A model generated the notes under the pieces. It saw only the letters and a program-made list of their open reading frames with translations, was not told the origin of the DNA and searched no databases. 64,000 nt of DNA, from the NCBI GenBank assembly GCA_964650485.1, contig CAZYTX010000002.1:93591-157590 (forward strand). Direction: 5' to 3'. This document shows, piece after piece, positions 49,968 to 59,035 of the stretch (positions within the stretch are counted from its first letter, which is position 1; the number at the start of each line of letters is the position of its first letter). Source of the stretch: CAZYTX01 sp964650485 (GTDB lineage: Bacteria > RBG-13-61-14 > DATKZS01). A program made the translations under genes and the position numbers.

Positions 49968-52667
49968 CTACCTCTCCAGGTAGTGGTACTTCTCCACCCG
50001 GATGAACTTTGATATGTGGGTGAGCATCTGGTTGCGCAGGTCCTCGGCGCCGGGCTCCGCGGTGAGCAGAGGATGCTTGCCGTCGGTGTAGTCCGCTTTT
50101 ACCAGGCCGTAGTCTTTTGCGAGCGCGAGGGCGTTCTTGAAAAGGAGCTGGGAGAGGGCCTCGGGCCGGAGCACCTGGCCCTGCTTGTAGAGCCTCTGTC
50201 CGGTCCTTCTGAGCCTTGCCAAAAAGTCCTTTTCGTTCTCCGGACTCTTCTCCAGCCGCGGCAGGGAATTCAGCACCATGCCGTAGGCTTCGAGGAAGTT
50301 GGTGAGCATGGCCGCGAAGTACACCATCTCCTCCCTTCCCTTTGCCGTCACCTTGCATGCCCTCTGCCCGTCGTGGCTTACCACATTTAGGTGCCTGCCG
50401 GAGCTCAAAAACTCGATGCATCCTTGTATCTTGCCCTCGTCGGTGTCCCTCTCGTCGTATATGAAGTCGAACTTGAACAGGTCTTTTAAGAAGCGGTAGT
50501 CCTCCATGAGCTTGTGCTCGGTGCACTCGCCGTAGTCCGCGGAGAGCAGGCTCAAGGAAACGAAGGAGAGCGGCAAAAAGTGGTGCAGGATCATGTTCTT
50601 GTACATCTCCAGGGGAAGCCTCTTGTCCTCGTCCAGGGTGTAGATGGGCTCCTCCTCTTCCTCGTCCTCGCCCTCCTCGATCTGGATCAGCTTCCTGCGC
50701 TCGTAATAGGAGATGACCTCGTCCATGGCCCGGCTGAAGTTCTCCAGGGTCTGGGAGAAGCGGGCGTTCGTAAAGTCCAGGTACTGGTAATAGAGCGCCA
50801 GGGAGTTCAACAGCTCTGAGCGGGAGATGGCCTTTGCCGGCGAGGTCAGGAGAGCCGCGGCCATGAGGGAGAAGGGTGTTACCACCTGCTGCCTGTTGAT
50901 GCCCTGGATTATGCTCCCGGCGAGCTGCTCGGTGATGATCCGGTGGCGGGTCTCGTGGTCCGCTGCGTCCACGTCGCTCTCTCGCTCCAGGTGCTCTCGC
51001 ACGCTGATGGGCGTTGCGAAGTTTATGTATATCTGGCCGTATCTCTTCATGAACAGTCGGAAGTTCCTTACCATCTCGATGAGGTTTCCCTTGGGGTTCT
51101 TGGTCCCTGACATCTCCTCCAGGTACTCGCCCTCCTCGATGATCTGGTCGTAACCTATGTAGACCGGGACCAGCATAATGTCCCTTGCCACCCCGCTCTC
51201 ATAGGCGTCCATCACGTACTTGACCAGTCCCTTCTTGGGAAGCAGGAGCCTGCCGGTCCTGGAGCGTCCCCCCTCGATAAAGAACTCGATGTTGTAGCCC
51301 TCCCGCAACAAGACCTCGATGTACTTCTGGAACACCGCAACGTAAAGCTCGTTCCCCCTGAAGCTGCGCCTCATGAAGAATGCGCCCGCCTTCCTGAATA
51401 TGGGACCGATGGGCCAGGTGTTGAGGTTGACCCCCGCCACTATGTGGGGCGGCACCATGTTGTTGTTGTAGAGTGCCCATGAGAGTATGAGGTAGTCAAT
51501 GTGGCTCTTGTGGCTGGGCACGTACACCACCGGGTATCTCTTGGCCGCCTCCTTCACCCTGGCCAGCCCGTGCTCGTCCACCACCACCCCCTCGAACAGG
51601 TTTTGCCAGGTCCAGGTGAGTACCCTGTCCAGGAACTCGACGGTGGTCTGCGAGTAGCTGGCCGCGATCTCGTCCGCGTACCCGGCCGCCTCCTTTCTGA
51701 GCTCGCGGAAGGGCTTTGCCCGGCTTTTGCTTTCGGCCCGCATGACCTTCAGGACCTGGGGGTCCCGCAGCACCGACTCCATGAGATGGGTGCGGGGCTT
51801 TAGCCGCGGGCCCCGGATGACCCTCTGCTCCCGGGTGGCGTGCTCCCACAGCTCCTTTCTCAGGTTGAAGGTTATCTCCTCGTCGGTGAGGCCCTGCTGG
51901 TCCTCGCGCGCCAAAAACCGGTCTATGGTCACCGGGTCGCCAACCTCGAGGAATGCCTCCTGGAAGTAGCGGATGTAGTGGACTATCTTGCGCAGCCTTC
52001 CAGGCCTGTCCTTGGCCCCTATGAAGATGTCCCATATCTTTCTGCTGGCACGGTGCGGCCCTTTCTCGAACACAGGGAAAAGGGGGATGATTATGATGGT
52101 GTCCCCGTGCTTGCGATAGAGCTTCAACAGGTGGTAAATGGGCTCCCGGGTGGGACGCGACATGCGTTCGGCAAAGGTTGCCGGGTCCTCCAGGCTTAGC
52201 ACGAAACCAGCCCCCTCCCGGTACCTTTTGAGGTAGTGCTTGTTGTTGTAGGGGTCCGGCCATGAGCCATAGCTCAGAAGGTGTATAACCCTTGCCAGCG
52301 CCACCTTGAGTATCTTCCTGAGCGGCTGGAACCGGTACAGGGTGGTGTTGTATGCGATCTCAGGATGCGGCAGCCCGGCGTAGCGGAGCCTCACGTGGAG
52401 GAACAAGAAATCAAGGGGACTGCGGTATGGCAGCGCGTATATTATCCTGCCCCTCTGGGCGAAGAATTTTAGCTTCTCCACCTTCTGCTCGGAGACCTGC
52501 ATCTGGTTGAAGAAGCGGTCGAAGAAGTATCCCGAGATTCTGCTCCTTGCATCGGACAGCTCGTTGCCGAAATGGTTGAGCGTGCCGTCAAGGAGTTTTT
52601 GCACCACTCCCTTAAATATCGGCTCTCTTGTCGTCTCCTTTGGTCCCTTTGTCTTCCGGTCGGCCAT
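49968..52667 (-). CDS. plsB: Glycerol-3-phosphate 1-O-acyltransferase
   Basis: An 899-residue PlsB, near the family length of about 800. It catalyses the first acylation of glycerol-3-phosphate in phospholipid synthesis. Visible motifs are VVYVPSHKSHIDYL (the HxxxxD site), PHIVAGVNLN, GAFFMRRSF, EFFIEGGRSRTGRLL and VPVYIGYD. There is an acidic loop (EEGEDEEEEEP) in the C-terminal part. The ATG at 52667 lies inside the end of the upstream gene, which it overlaps by 56 bases. With plsX missing from the fab operon, PlsB is the likely acyltransferase route. Confidence 0.93.
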   Translation of the reverse strand: MADRKTKGPKETTREPIFKGVVQKLLDGTLNHFGNELSDARSRISGYFFDRFFNQMQVSEQKVEKLKFFAQRGRIIYALPYRSPLDFLFLHVRLRYAGLPHPEIAYNTTLYRFQPLRKILKVALARVIHLLSYGSWPDPYNNKHYLKRYREGAGFVLSLEDPATFAERMSRPTREPIYHLLKLYRKHGDTIIIIPLFPVFEKGPHRASRKIWDIFIGAKDRPGRLRKIVHYIRYFQEAFLEVGDPVTIDRFLAREDQQGLTDEEITFNLRKELWEHATREQRVIRGPRLKPRTHLMESVLRDPQVLKVMRAESKSRAKPFRELRKEAAGYADEIAASYSQTTVEFLDRVLTWTWQNLFEGVVVDEHGLARVKEAAKRYPVVYVPSHKSHIDYLILSWALYNNNMVPPHIVAGVNLNTWPIGPIFRKAGAFFMRRSFRGNELYVAVFQKYIEVLLREGYNIEFFIEGGRSRTGRLLLPKKGLVKYVMDAYESGVARDIMLVPVYIGYDQIIEEGEYLEEMSGTKNPKGNLIEMVRNFRLFMKRYGQIYINFATPISVREHLERESDVDAADHETRHRIITEQLAGSIIQGINRQQVVTPFSLMAAALLTSPAKAISRSELLNSLALYYQYLDFTNARFSQTLENFSRAMDEVISYYERRKLIQIEEGEDEEEEEPIYTLDEDKRLPLEMYKNMILHHFLPLSFVSLSLLSADYGECTEHKLMEDYRFLKDLFKFDFIYDERDTDEGKIQGCIEFLSSGRHLNVVSHDGQRACKVTAKGREEMVYFAAMLTNFLEAYGMVLNSLPRLEKSPENEKDFLARLRRTGQRLYKQGQVLRPEALSQLLFKNALALAKDYGLVKADYTDGKHPLLTAEPGAEDLRNQMLTHISKFIRVEKYHYLER

Positions 52668-55600
52668 TGATGTAACCTTCTCTTCGCCCCCGGGCATTTA
52701 TCTGGGCCAGGTACACCCCCAGGATGCTGTTCAGGTCCCCCTCCCCGTCATAGAACATACTGACAACAGGGGCCCCGGTGCGGTTCTGCAGGTCCTGGAA
52801 CAGGGCGTTGGTCACGGTGCCGGGCATGCATCCAAAGGGCGCGCAGTTCACCACCATTGCCGCGCCCTGCTCGATGAACTTTACGGCCCTGCCCATGGTT
52901 ATGATGGCCTCCCCCTCGAAGTTCAAGGGCAGGTACCTCTGGCCCGCGCCTACCACCTCTTCTATGTCCGGCTCCATCCTGTCCCATACGTAATCCCGGG
53001 CCTTGCTGTAAAGGTCGTGCTCCACCCCTTGTATGTACCTGTTCCTTATAAGGCTCTGGCCGCGGAACACCAGCCCTTTCAGGTCCTCCTTGGCCCGCCA
53101 CTTCTGCAAGTAGGCGGTGTAGAGGAACCACTCGGAAAGGGGGGCCAGCCAGGCCTCTCCACCGAACCTCTCGATCTCCTCGATCACGCGGTCGTTGGTA
53201 AAAGCGTTGCACCTTACGTAGATCTCCCCCACTATTCCCACCAGGGGCTTTGCCTGACCGCCGGCTACCGGCACCGAGGCCAGCCGCGCAAGCGAGTCCT
53301 GCCACTCGCTTATGAAATCTCCGTTCTTCTCGACTACCCTTGCCAGCCTCTCAACTTCCCGGTCAAGCACCCGGTCCGTTTCCCCCGAGTTTAGCTCATA
53401 CGGCTTTACTTTGCACCGGAGCTTCATCAATATATCAGAGGCCACGAAAAGAATCCACACCTTCTTGCGAAGCGCCTCCGGAAGACCCTGGTAGGAGTTG
53501 AGCGCCGAGGGCGACATTATGGGCACGTCGTCGTAGCCCAGCGAGTTCAGGATCAGCCTGTGCTTTAGCGCGTACTGGCCGAACCTGCACGGGCCGCTGG
53601 CCGTGGCCATGAAAAAGGCGTGCTCGCCCGGCCGGGCGTCAACCTCTCTCAGCTTGTCCACCAGAGCCCCTATGGTGACCACGGTGGGCAGGCACTCGTT
53701 TCCCGAGGTGAGCTGTCTCCCGGTCTCAAAGGACTCGTCGGTCTCGAGCGGGAGCACATCCGCCTTGTACCCAAAGCTCCTGAAGGCCGCGGCCCCGAGG
53801 GCCGGCCCCACCCGGTGCATGTTTGGTATCCAGATGTTTCTTTTCTTGAACTCGTCATCGTCCGCCCTGGGGATCGCGATCTCCGGGAACCTGTACCCGC
53901 CCGAGGCGTTCTTTATCACGTCCAGGAAAGCCTCGATGCGGGTGATGTACCCCGCGTCCGCGTCGTGCTCGTCCAGGCCCAGCACCAGCATGGGCTTGTC
54001 GCCCGAGAGGTGCGAGGCATAGGTCTCGATAAAGCTGTCCGGGCCGCAGTTGAAGTTGGTGAAGTATACCGGGAAGATGCCGGGGTCGTGCCTCATGGTC
54101 ATCATGGCGTGGATGATCCGCTGCGGGTAGTTCCAGTAGATGTTCTCGAACTCGGGGTAAAGCTCACTGGGGTCGAACTCCAGGAACTCGAGCGGGATGA
54201 CCGTGTAGCCGCGCTCGGCTATCTTTCGCACCAGCCCCAGGTTGATGCCGGGGTCGCAGGTGTTGTACGGCCTGCCAACCACCAGCACCGCGGGCCTGCC
54301 CTCCTCGCGCAGCTTTGCAAGCACCCGCCTGCCCTCGGTCCTGCACGCGGACTCGAACTCGGCCTGGGATTCGAGCGCGGCCTGCCATGCGATTTTCGTC
54401 TCCTTGAGAGACCTGCCAAGACTTTTGGCCACCTTCTCGTGAAGCTCTCTCACCTGCCGCTTCTCCGGCCAGCGGAAATCGAGCACCGCGGACAGGAGCT
54501 TATCCGTTCCCACCCCGTGGAGCTCGAGCGCGGTGCGGGCAAGCGATGGGTACGACTGCAGGTACGGGCAGAAGAGCGAGTTGGTGGTGTGCTCGTTGGG
54601 CTCCGCGCTCACCGCGTGGGGGATGAAGGTCCAGTCCGCGGCCGAGCGCTCGACGGCCCACCTGGCGTGGCCCAGGGCCGCCTTGACCGGGAAGCAGAAG
54701 TCTCCTCCCGAAACCTCGCCGCCCATGGACTTGATCTCCGGGCTGGTCACGGGCGTGGCCGCAAACTTGCATCCCAGCTCGCCGAAGAACCTTCTCCACA
54801 GCGGAAGGTATGTGTGGGTGGAAAGGGCCCTGGGCAGGGCCACCTCGGGAGCGTCATCCGGAAGCTCCACCTTTCCTATACTGTTCAAAAGCCTCTCCCT
54901 GGTCTTGAACGGCCCGTATTCTTTTATCTTTCGTTTCTTCTCGCCGGGCTCGCGTCCGCACATGTACCCCCAGGACGGCTCCTCTTCTTCGCCCTCTATC
55001 TTTGCAAAGGTTATCTCGCACTTGTTGTTGCACTGCTCGCATGTCTCGGTGCGAAGTTGGATGTCCCTGTTTGAGAGGTCCAGGCCACGGAAGCTCGATC
55101 TTCCCTTTCCCTGCATGATCTCTCTTGCAAGCAGGGCCGCCCCCCATGCCCCCATCTGGTGGGCGTAGGGCGAGACCACCATCTCCACCCCCAGCAGGTT
55201 CTCGAAGGCGGCCACCAGACCGGGGTTCCTTGCCGTGGCCCCCTGGAAGAAAATCTTTTCCCTGGAGAAGTGCCTGTTGGCCACCACCTTGTTGAGGTAG
55301 TTCTGCACCACCGAGTACAAGACCGCGGCCAGGGCCTCCTCCCTGGTGTAGCCGGCCCTCAGCAGCCTGCTCACGTCCTGCTCCATGAACACCGTGCACC
55401 TGTCCGATGTATGTGGAGGGGCTATCCCCATGACCGCGGGGCCCACCTCTTCCACGCAAAAGCCCAGCTTGCGGCCCACCTCCTCCACGAAGGACCCGGT
55501 GCCCGCGGCGCACACGTAGTTCATGGCCGCGTCCCTGATGTTGCCGGCGATGGTGCGCATGTACTTCGAGTCCTGGCCCCCGATCTCGAAGATGGTGTCT

Positions 55601-56874
55601 ATGTCCGGGTCAACGTGCATGGCCCCTTTAACGTGGCAGGAGATCTCGTTTATGATCCGGTCCGCGCCCACCACCAGACCCACCATCTTCCTGCCCGAGC
55701 CCGTGCTCACGCAGCCTTTCACCTCGAAGCCGGCCCCGCGCCTGGACCCGAGCTCCAAAAGCGCGCTGAAGAGCTTGGCCGTGGCACCGATCGGCTCTCC
55801 CGCGGTCTTCCTGTATACGTCGCACAGGACCTCGCCTTCGAGGTCTGTCACCAGCAGCTTGGTGGAGGTGCTGCCTATGTCAATGCCCATGTAGCAGGGC
55901 ACATTGCCGGAAGGCATTCTGGTCACCCTGACCTCGTTCTCCAGCCCGTCCTTGTAGCTCTCCTCCACCTCCCTGTCTGCGTCCGCAGGACAGGCAGGCC
56001 AAGAGGGGGAGGCCGAGCGGACCAGGTTCAGGGCCGGGCGTGTGGCCAGGGCCTGGCTCTCGCCCCTTGACCTGCCTTCGGAAATTTGCTGGAGCCTCTC
56101 TATATCCAGCACGTCCCGGCCAAGCCGGGCCGCGCCCAGGGCCCCGGCCAGGTGCGCGCCCTCGAAGGTAGTGACCTGGTCTGTGTAAATCTCCTGGAGG
56201 CGCCTCATGATTTCCGGGTTCTGGGCCACGCCACCGGTGACCACGCAGAGCCCGGACAAGGGCCTGCCCTTCAGCAGGGTGGACAAGAGGGTGCGCACCA
56301 TGCCCCTGCACAGCCCGGACCAGCACTCCGCCCTGGAGCGGCCAGCCTGCTGGTGGTGGATCAGGTCCGACTTGGCGAACACCGCGCAGCGGGTGGCTAT
56401 GTTGGGAGGGTCAATGACCCGGGGGAAAGAGCCAAGCTCTTTATAGTCCACCCCCAGCCGCTCGGCCTGCTCGTCAAGGAAAGAGCCGGTGCCCGCGGCG
56501 CAAAGCGAGTTCCGGGTCATGCCCTCGAACCCGCCGTCCTCGTTCAGGCGGATAAGCGTCACGCTGCCGCCGCCCACGTCAATAATGTTCCTGGCGTCCG
56601 GGAAATGGACCCTTACCGCCTCGATCTGCGCCCGCACCAGGTCTACCGGCTCGATGCCCAGCTCACGGGCCATTGCCTCGCCAAGGGACCCGGTCAAGCC
56701 AACCCGAAACTCCATGCCGTTCATGAACCGGGGCAGCTCCTGCTTCAGGGTCTTTACAGGGTGGCCCTTGTGGGGCAGGTATGAAGAGGGTCCGGGCTCC
56801 CCATTGCCGTCCATCGCCACCAGCTTGATATAGAGCGCTCCCGCGTCAATTCCCAGTGCGTATTGTTTGTCCAT
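52612..56874 (-). CDS. Giant CoA-substrate-specific enzyme activase / dehydratase-like fusion (HgdC-type)
   Basis: A 1420-residue protein. Two ASKHA ATPase domains of the HgdC/BcrAD type sit at about 5-255 (ALGIDAGALYIKLV, SLCAAGTGSFLDEQ, ATRCAVFAKSD) and 325-590 (MGIDIGSTSTKLLV, VCAAGTGSFVEEV, SDRCTVFMEQD), each with cluster Cys. A further Cys set, CEQCNNKC and YMCGREPGEKK, and a DUF2229/HgdB-like region of 700 residues follow (VGRPYNTCDPGINLG, TSGNECLP, CAPFGCMPGT). Related proteins activate radical dehydratases or reduce CoA esters; the reaction here is unknown. It starts 40 bases from a promoter-embedded palindrome. Confidence 0.85.
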   Translation of the reverse strand: MDKQYALGIDAGALYIKLVAMDGNGEPGPSSYLPHKGHPVKTLKQELPRFMNGMEFRVGLTGSLGEAMARELGIEPVDLVRAQIEAVRVHFPDARNIIDVGGGSVTLIRLNEDGGFEGMTRNSLCAAGTGSFLDEQAERLGVDYKELGSFPRVIDPPNIATRCAVFAKSDLIHHQQAGRSRAECWSGLCRGMVRTLLSTLLKGRPLSGLCVVTGGVAQNPEIMRRLQEIYTDQVTTFEGAHLAGALGAARLGRDVLDIERLQQISEGRSRGESQALATRPALNLVRSASPSWPACPADADREVEESYKDGLENEVRVTRMPSGNVPCYMGIDIGSTSTKLLVTDLEGEVLCDVYRKTAGEPIGATAKLFSALLELGSRRGAGFEVKGCVSTGSGRKMVGLVVGADRIINEISCHVKGAMHVDPDIDTIFEIGGQDSKYMRTIAGNIRDAAMNYVCAAGTGSFVEEVGRKLGFCVEEVGPAVMGIAPPHTSDRCTVFMEQDVSRLLRAGYTREEALAAVLYSVVQNYLNKVVANRHFSREKIFFQGATARNPGLVAAFENLLGVEMVVSPYAHQMGAWGAALLAREIMQGKGRSSFRGLDLSNRDIQLRTETCEQCNNKCEITFAKIEGEEEEPSWGYMCGREPGEKKRKIKEYGPFKTRERLLNSIGKVELPDDAPEVALPRALSTHTYLPLWRRFFGELGCKFAATPVTSPEIKSMGGEVSGGDFCFPVKAALGHARWAVERSAADWTFIPHAVSAEPNEHTTNSLFCPYLQSYPSLARTALELHGVGTDKLLSAVLDFRWPEKRQVRELHEKVAKSLGRSLKETKIAWQAALESQAEFESACRTEGRRVLAKLREEGRPAVLVVGRPYNTCDPGINLGLVRKIAERGYTVIPLEFLEFDPSELYPEFENIYWNYPQRIIHAMMTMRHDPGIFPVYFTNFNCGPDSFIETYASHLSGDKPMLVLGLDEHDADAGYITRIEAFLDVIKNASGGYRFPEIAIPRADDDEFKKRNIWIPNMHRVGPALGAAAFRSFGYKADVLPLETDESFETGRQLTSGNECLPTVVTIGALVDKLREVDARPGEHAFFMATASGPCRFGQYALKHRLILNSLGYDDVPIMSPSALNSYQGLPEALRKKVWILFVASDILMKLRCKVKPYELNSGETDRVLDREVERLARVVEKNGDFISEWQDSLARLASVPVAGGQAKPLVGIVGEIYVRCNAFTNDRVIEEIERFGGEAWLAPLSEWFLYTAYLQKWRAKEDLKGLVFRGQSLIRNRYIQGVEHDLYSKARDYVWDRMEPDIEEVVGAGQRYLPLNFEGEAIITMGRAVKFIEQGAAMVVNCAPFGCMPGTVTNALFQDLQNRTGAPVVSMFYDGEGDLNSILGVYLAQINARGRREGYINGRPEDKGTKGDDKRADI

Positions 56875-56912
56875 GCGGCTGTTCCTTGTCTTGATTAGGA
56901 ATGTATCTTCGC

Positions 56913-56941
56913 TTTAGACTGACACGTCAGTCTAATATCAA
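56913..56941 (-). promoter_or_regulatory. Promoter with a TetR-type operator filling the spacer
   Basis: On the minus strand TTGATA (56936-56941), a 17-base spacer and TCTAAA (56913-56918). The plus strand carries TTAGACTGAC (56914-56923) and GTCAGTCTAA (56926-56935), perfect 10-bp arms around AC. This sits between and over the -35 and -10 boxes, so a bound dimer would block transcription of the activase-plsB pair. The GACTGAC/GTCAGTC pattern resembles operators of TetR-family regulators of acyl-CoA metabolism. Confidence 0.7.
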
Positions 56942-57049
56942 TCAATCTATAAACAAATAAAAAGAATGTCAAGGGGATCGTGAATTTTTCCTTTGGGACC
57001 TCACAGTAACCAGTCAGGATCAAGGGCCTTCCTGTCCGGCTGTGCTAAA

Positions 57050-57079
57050 TTGGCGTTTTCAAGACTGATGCATTAAAAT
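57050..57079 (+). promoter_or_regulatory. Candidate promoter of the lipid-alcohol oxidase locus
   Basis: TTGGCG at 57050-57055, an 18-base spacer, and TAAAAT at 57074-57079 (five of six). The leader to the ATG at 57130 would be about 44 bases. Confidence 0.45.
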
Positions 57080-57129
57080 ATTCCAACAATTCAGCGCTGA
57101 ACATTCCTCTTCTTCGCGCTTTTAGTCAC

Positions 57130-57576
57130 ATGGATTCCGAAGAACCTAAAAACTTTTTATCTTCCTTCCGGGACAGCGGGGAGCCCTCTCCCTTTATGTT
57201 GTCTCTTTCGCAGGCTTTTATCCCTTCCGATTTTCCAAAAGCCGGGGAGCACGACAAAGAAAGGATCACAAAAGAAGTGGCCGCGTTCCTGCAATCACAG
57301 CTCCAATGCCTGCCCCTGGTCCCGGCTATCTTGTTTTCCTCGGGCATGATGGTGTTCCGGGCATGGGTGCGGCTGAGATATCTAAAGGGCTTTGTAAACC
57401 TGCCCCTCTCCACCCGGGCCAGGATCGTGTATGACTGGTCATGGGGGAGGAGCTTTATAAAGCGTCAGCTAATGAGGGTTGTAAGGAGCCTGGTGCTTTT
57501 CTGTTATTATGAGAGGCCCGAGGTGAAGTCGGCGCTTTTCAAACATCAGCACCCCGGGATAGAGGAGCGGGCGTAA
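57130..57576 (+). CDS. Small helical partner of the GMC oxidoreductase (FAO N-terminal-like)
   Basis: A 148-residue protein with a central hydrophobic helix (CLPLVPAILFSSGMMVF) and the segment VNLPLSTRARIVYDWSWGRS followed by FIKRQLMRVVRSLVLFCYY. This resembles the N-terminal region that precedes the GMC domain in plant and fungal long-chain fatty alcohol oxidases (…R.. ..W…S…lR…K.l…ff pattern). The GMC gene begins four bases later, so the two probably form one enzyme encoded as two chains. The resemblance is from memory of the family, so the assignment is tentative. Confidence 0.5.
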   Translation: MDSEEPKNFLSSFRDSGEPSPFMLSLSQAFIPSDFPKAGEHDKERITKEVAAFLQSQLQCLPLVPAILFSSGMMVFRAWVRLRYLKGFVNLPLSTRARIVYDWSWGRSFIKRQLMRVVRSLVLFCYYERPEVKSALFKHQHPGIEERA

Positions 57577-57580
57577 AAAC

Positions 57581-59035
57581 ATGGACAGAGCGGACGTGGT
57601 CATAATCGGCTCCGGGCCGGGCGGCTCGGTGACCGCGCTCGAGCTCTCCCGCGCCGGCAGGGACGTCTTGGTGCTCGAAGAGGGGGACCGGTTTGACCTT
57701 GGCTCCTACGGTCAGCCCCCGGACCGGGCCATGCAGAAGCTCTACCGCAGAAGGGGCATGAACCCCTTTATGGGCCCGGTGTCAATAGGCTACGTGGAGG
57801 GGTGCTGCGTGGGGGGCAGCTCGGAGATCAACAGCGGTATATGGCAGCGCACGCCCGATGAGACCCTTTGCGGCTGGGAGAATAGGTACGGTCTTTTGCA
57901 GGCCTCTTCCGAGGACCTGGAGCCGCATTTCCAGGAAGGGGAGAAGATGCTCGAGGTGTGTCACCCGCCTGACTGGCCTCCCAGCACCGAGGTGTTCCAC
58001 CGGGGAGCCAAGGCCATGGGATGGCGCGTTGAGAAGGCCCCCAGGATGGCCAAGAACTGCGTGCAGACGAACGCATGCGCTTGCGGGTGCCCAACCGGGG
58101 CAAAGCAGGGAATGACCAGGTCATACATCCCGCTTGCAGAGAAGCAAGGAGCCAGGATCAAGCCCGGTTGCCGCGCAGTATCCCTGGTGAAAAAAGGGGG
58201 CAGGATAAATCAAGTGATCGCAAAACAGCGGAGGGAGGACGGCGCCTTGAAAACCGTGCGCATAAGCGCGGACGCCGTCTTCGTCTGCGCCGGCCCGACG
58301 GAGACCCCCGCGCTTCTCAGGAGAAGCGGGATCAAACGGAACGTGGGAAACAGCCTCAAGGTGCATCCCATGCTCAAGGTGGTGGCCAGGTTCAAAGAGG
58401 AGATGAACGCTTCCGGGACCGTGCTCCCCCTTCTCCTGCTAAAAGAGTTCTGGCCGGACGTAGGCGCCGGGGGCGCGTTTTTCACCCCGGGCCACCTTGC
58501 CCTGCTCTTCAGTGAAAACTGGCCCTGGATACGCGACCGGATGAGGTGGCACGACCACATGGCCGCATATCACGTGGCCGTTCCCGGCACCGGCGCGGGG
58601 TGCCTGAGGCCCCTTCCAGGCGAGGGCAGCGGCAACTTCATGTGGTACCGGCTTACCAGGCGCGACCTTGCAAACCTGAGCAGGGGGCTGGCGAGGCTCT
58701 CGGCCCTGCTTTTTGCCGCGGGCGCGCTCGAGCTATACCCCGGTGTATACGGTCTCCCTTGCATCCGCACCCCGGAGGAGGCGGACAGGTTACTGAGCGA
58801 GCTCCTGCCCCTCAGGGGATTGAGCCTCACCACCGTGCACGCATTCGGCACCTGCCCCATCGGAGAGAGGCAAGACCTCTGCGCCGCGGACTCATTCGGC
58901 AAGGTGCACGGGTTCGAAAACCTCTTTGTGAACGACGCCAGCATGCTCCCGGACGCCACCGGGGTCAGCCCTCAGGGCAGCATCGTGGCACTGGCCAGGC
59001 GGAACGCGCTCCATTTCATAAAAGGGAAGAGATGA
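57581..59035 (+). CDS. GMC-family FAD oxidoreductase (fatty alcohol/sterol oxidase-like)
   Basis: A 484-residue flavoenzyme. The FAD motif VIIGSGPGGSVTALEL near residue 7 is followed by VLEEGDRFD, the GMC signature segment CVGGSSEINSGIW, a Cys cluster CACGCPTGAKQGM typical of one GMC clade, and the C-terminal active-site region VHAFGTCPIG with VNDASMLPDATGVSPQGS. The clade oxidises long-chain alcohols or sterols. Its stop overlaps the next gene by four bases. With the small partner and the two dehydrogenases it suggests oxidation of a lipid alcohol. Confidence 0.8.
   Translation: MDRADVVIIGSGPGGSVTALELSRAGRDVLVLEEGDRFDLGSYGQPPDRAMQKLYRRRGMNPFMGPVSIGYVEGCCVGGSSEINSGIWQRTPDETLCGWENRYGLLQASSEDLEPHFQEGEKMLEVCHPPDWPPSTEVFHRGAKAMGWRVEKAPRMAKNCVQTNACACGCPTGAKQGMTRSYIPLAEKQGARIKPGCRAVSLVKKGGRINQVIAKQRREDGALKTVRISADAVFVCAGPTETPALLRRSGIKRNVGNSLKVHPMLKVVARFKEEMNASGTVLPLLLLKEFWPDVGAGGAFFTPGHLALLFSENWPWIRDRMRWHDHMAAYHVAVPGTGAGCLRPLPGEGSGNFMWYRLTRRDLANLSRGLARLSALLFAAGALELYPGVYGLPCIRTPEEADRLLSELLPLRGLSLTTVHAFGTCPIGERQDLCAADSFGKVHGFENLFVNDASMLPDATGVSPQGSIVALARRNALHFIKGKR

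Noticed and set aside
53620..55074. Plus-strand open frame of 484 codons
   Set aside because: Antisense to the activase-like gene, whose ATPase and Cys motifs are unmistakable.
58546..59031. N-terminal extension of the first dehydrogenase to 510 residues
   Set aside because: The upstream part lies over the GMC gene in another frame and is Arg-rich noise; the NAD motif starts directly after the ATG at 59032.
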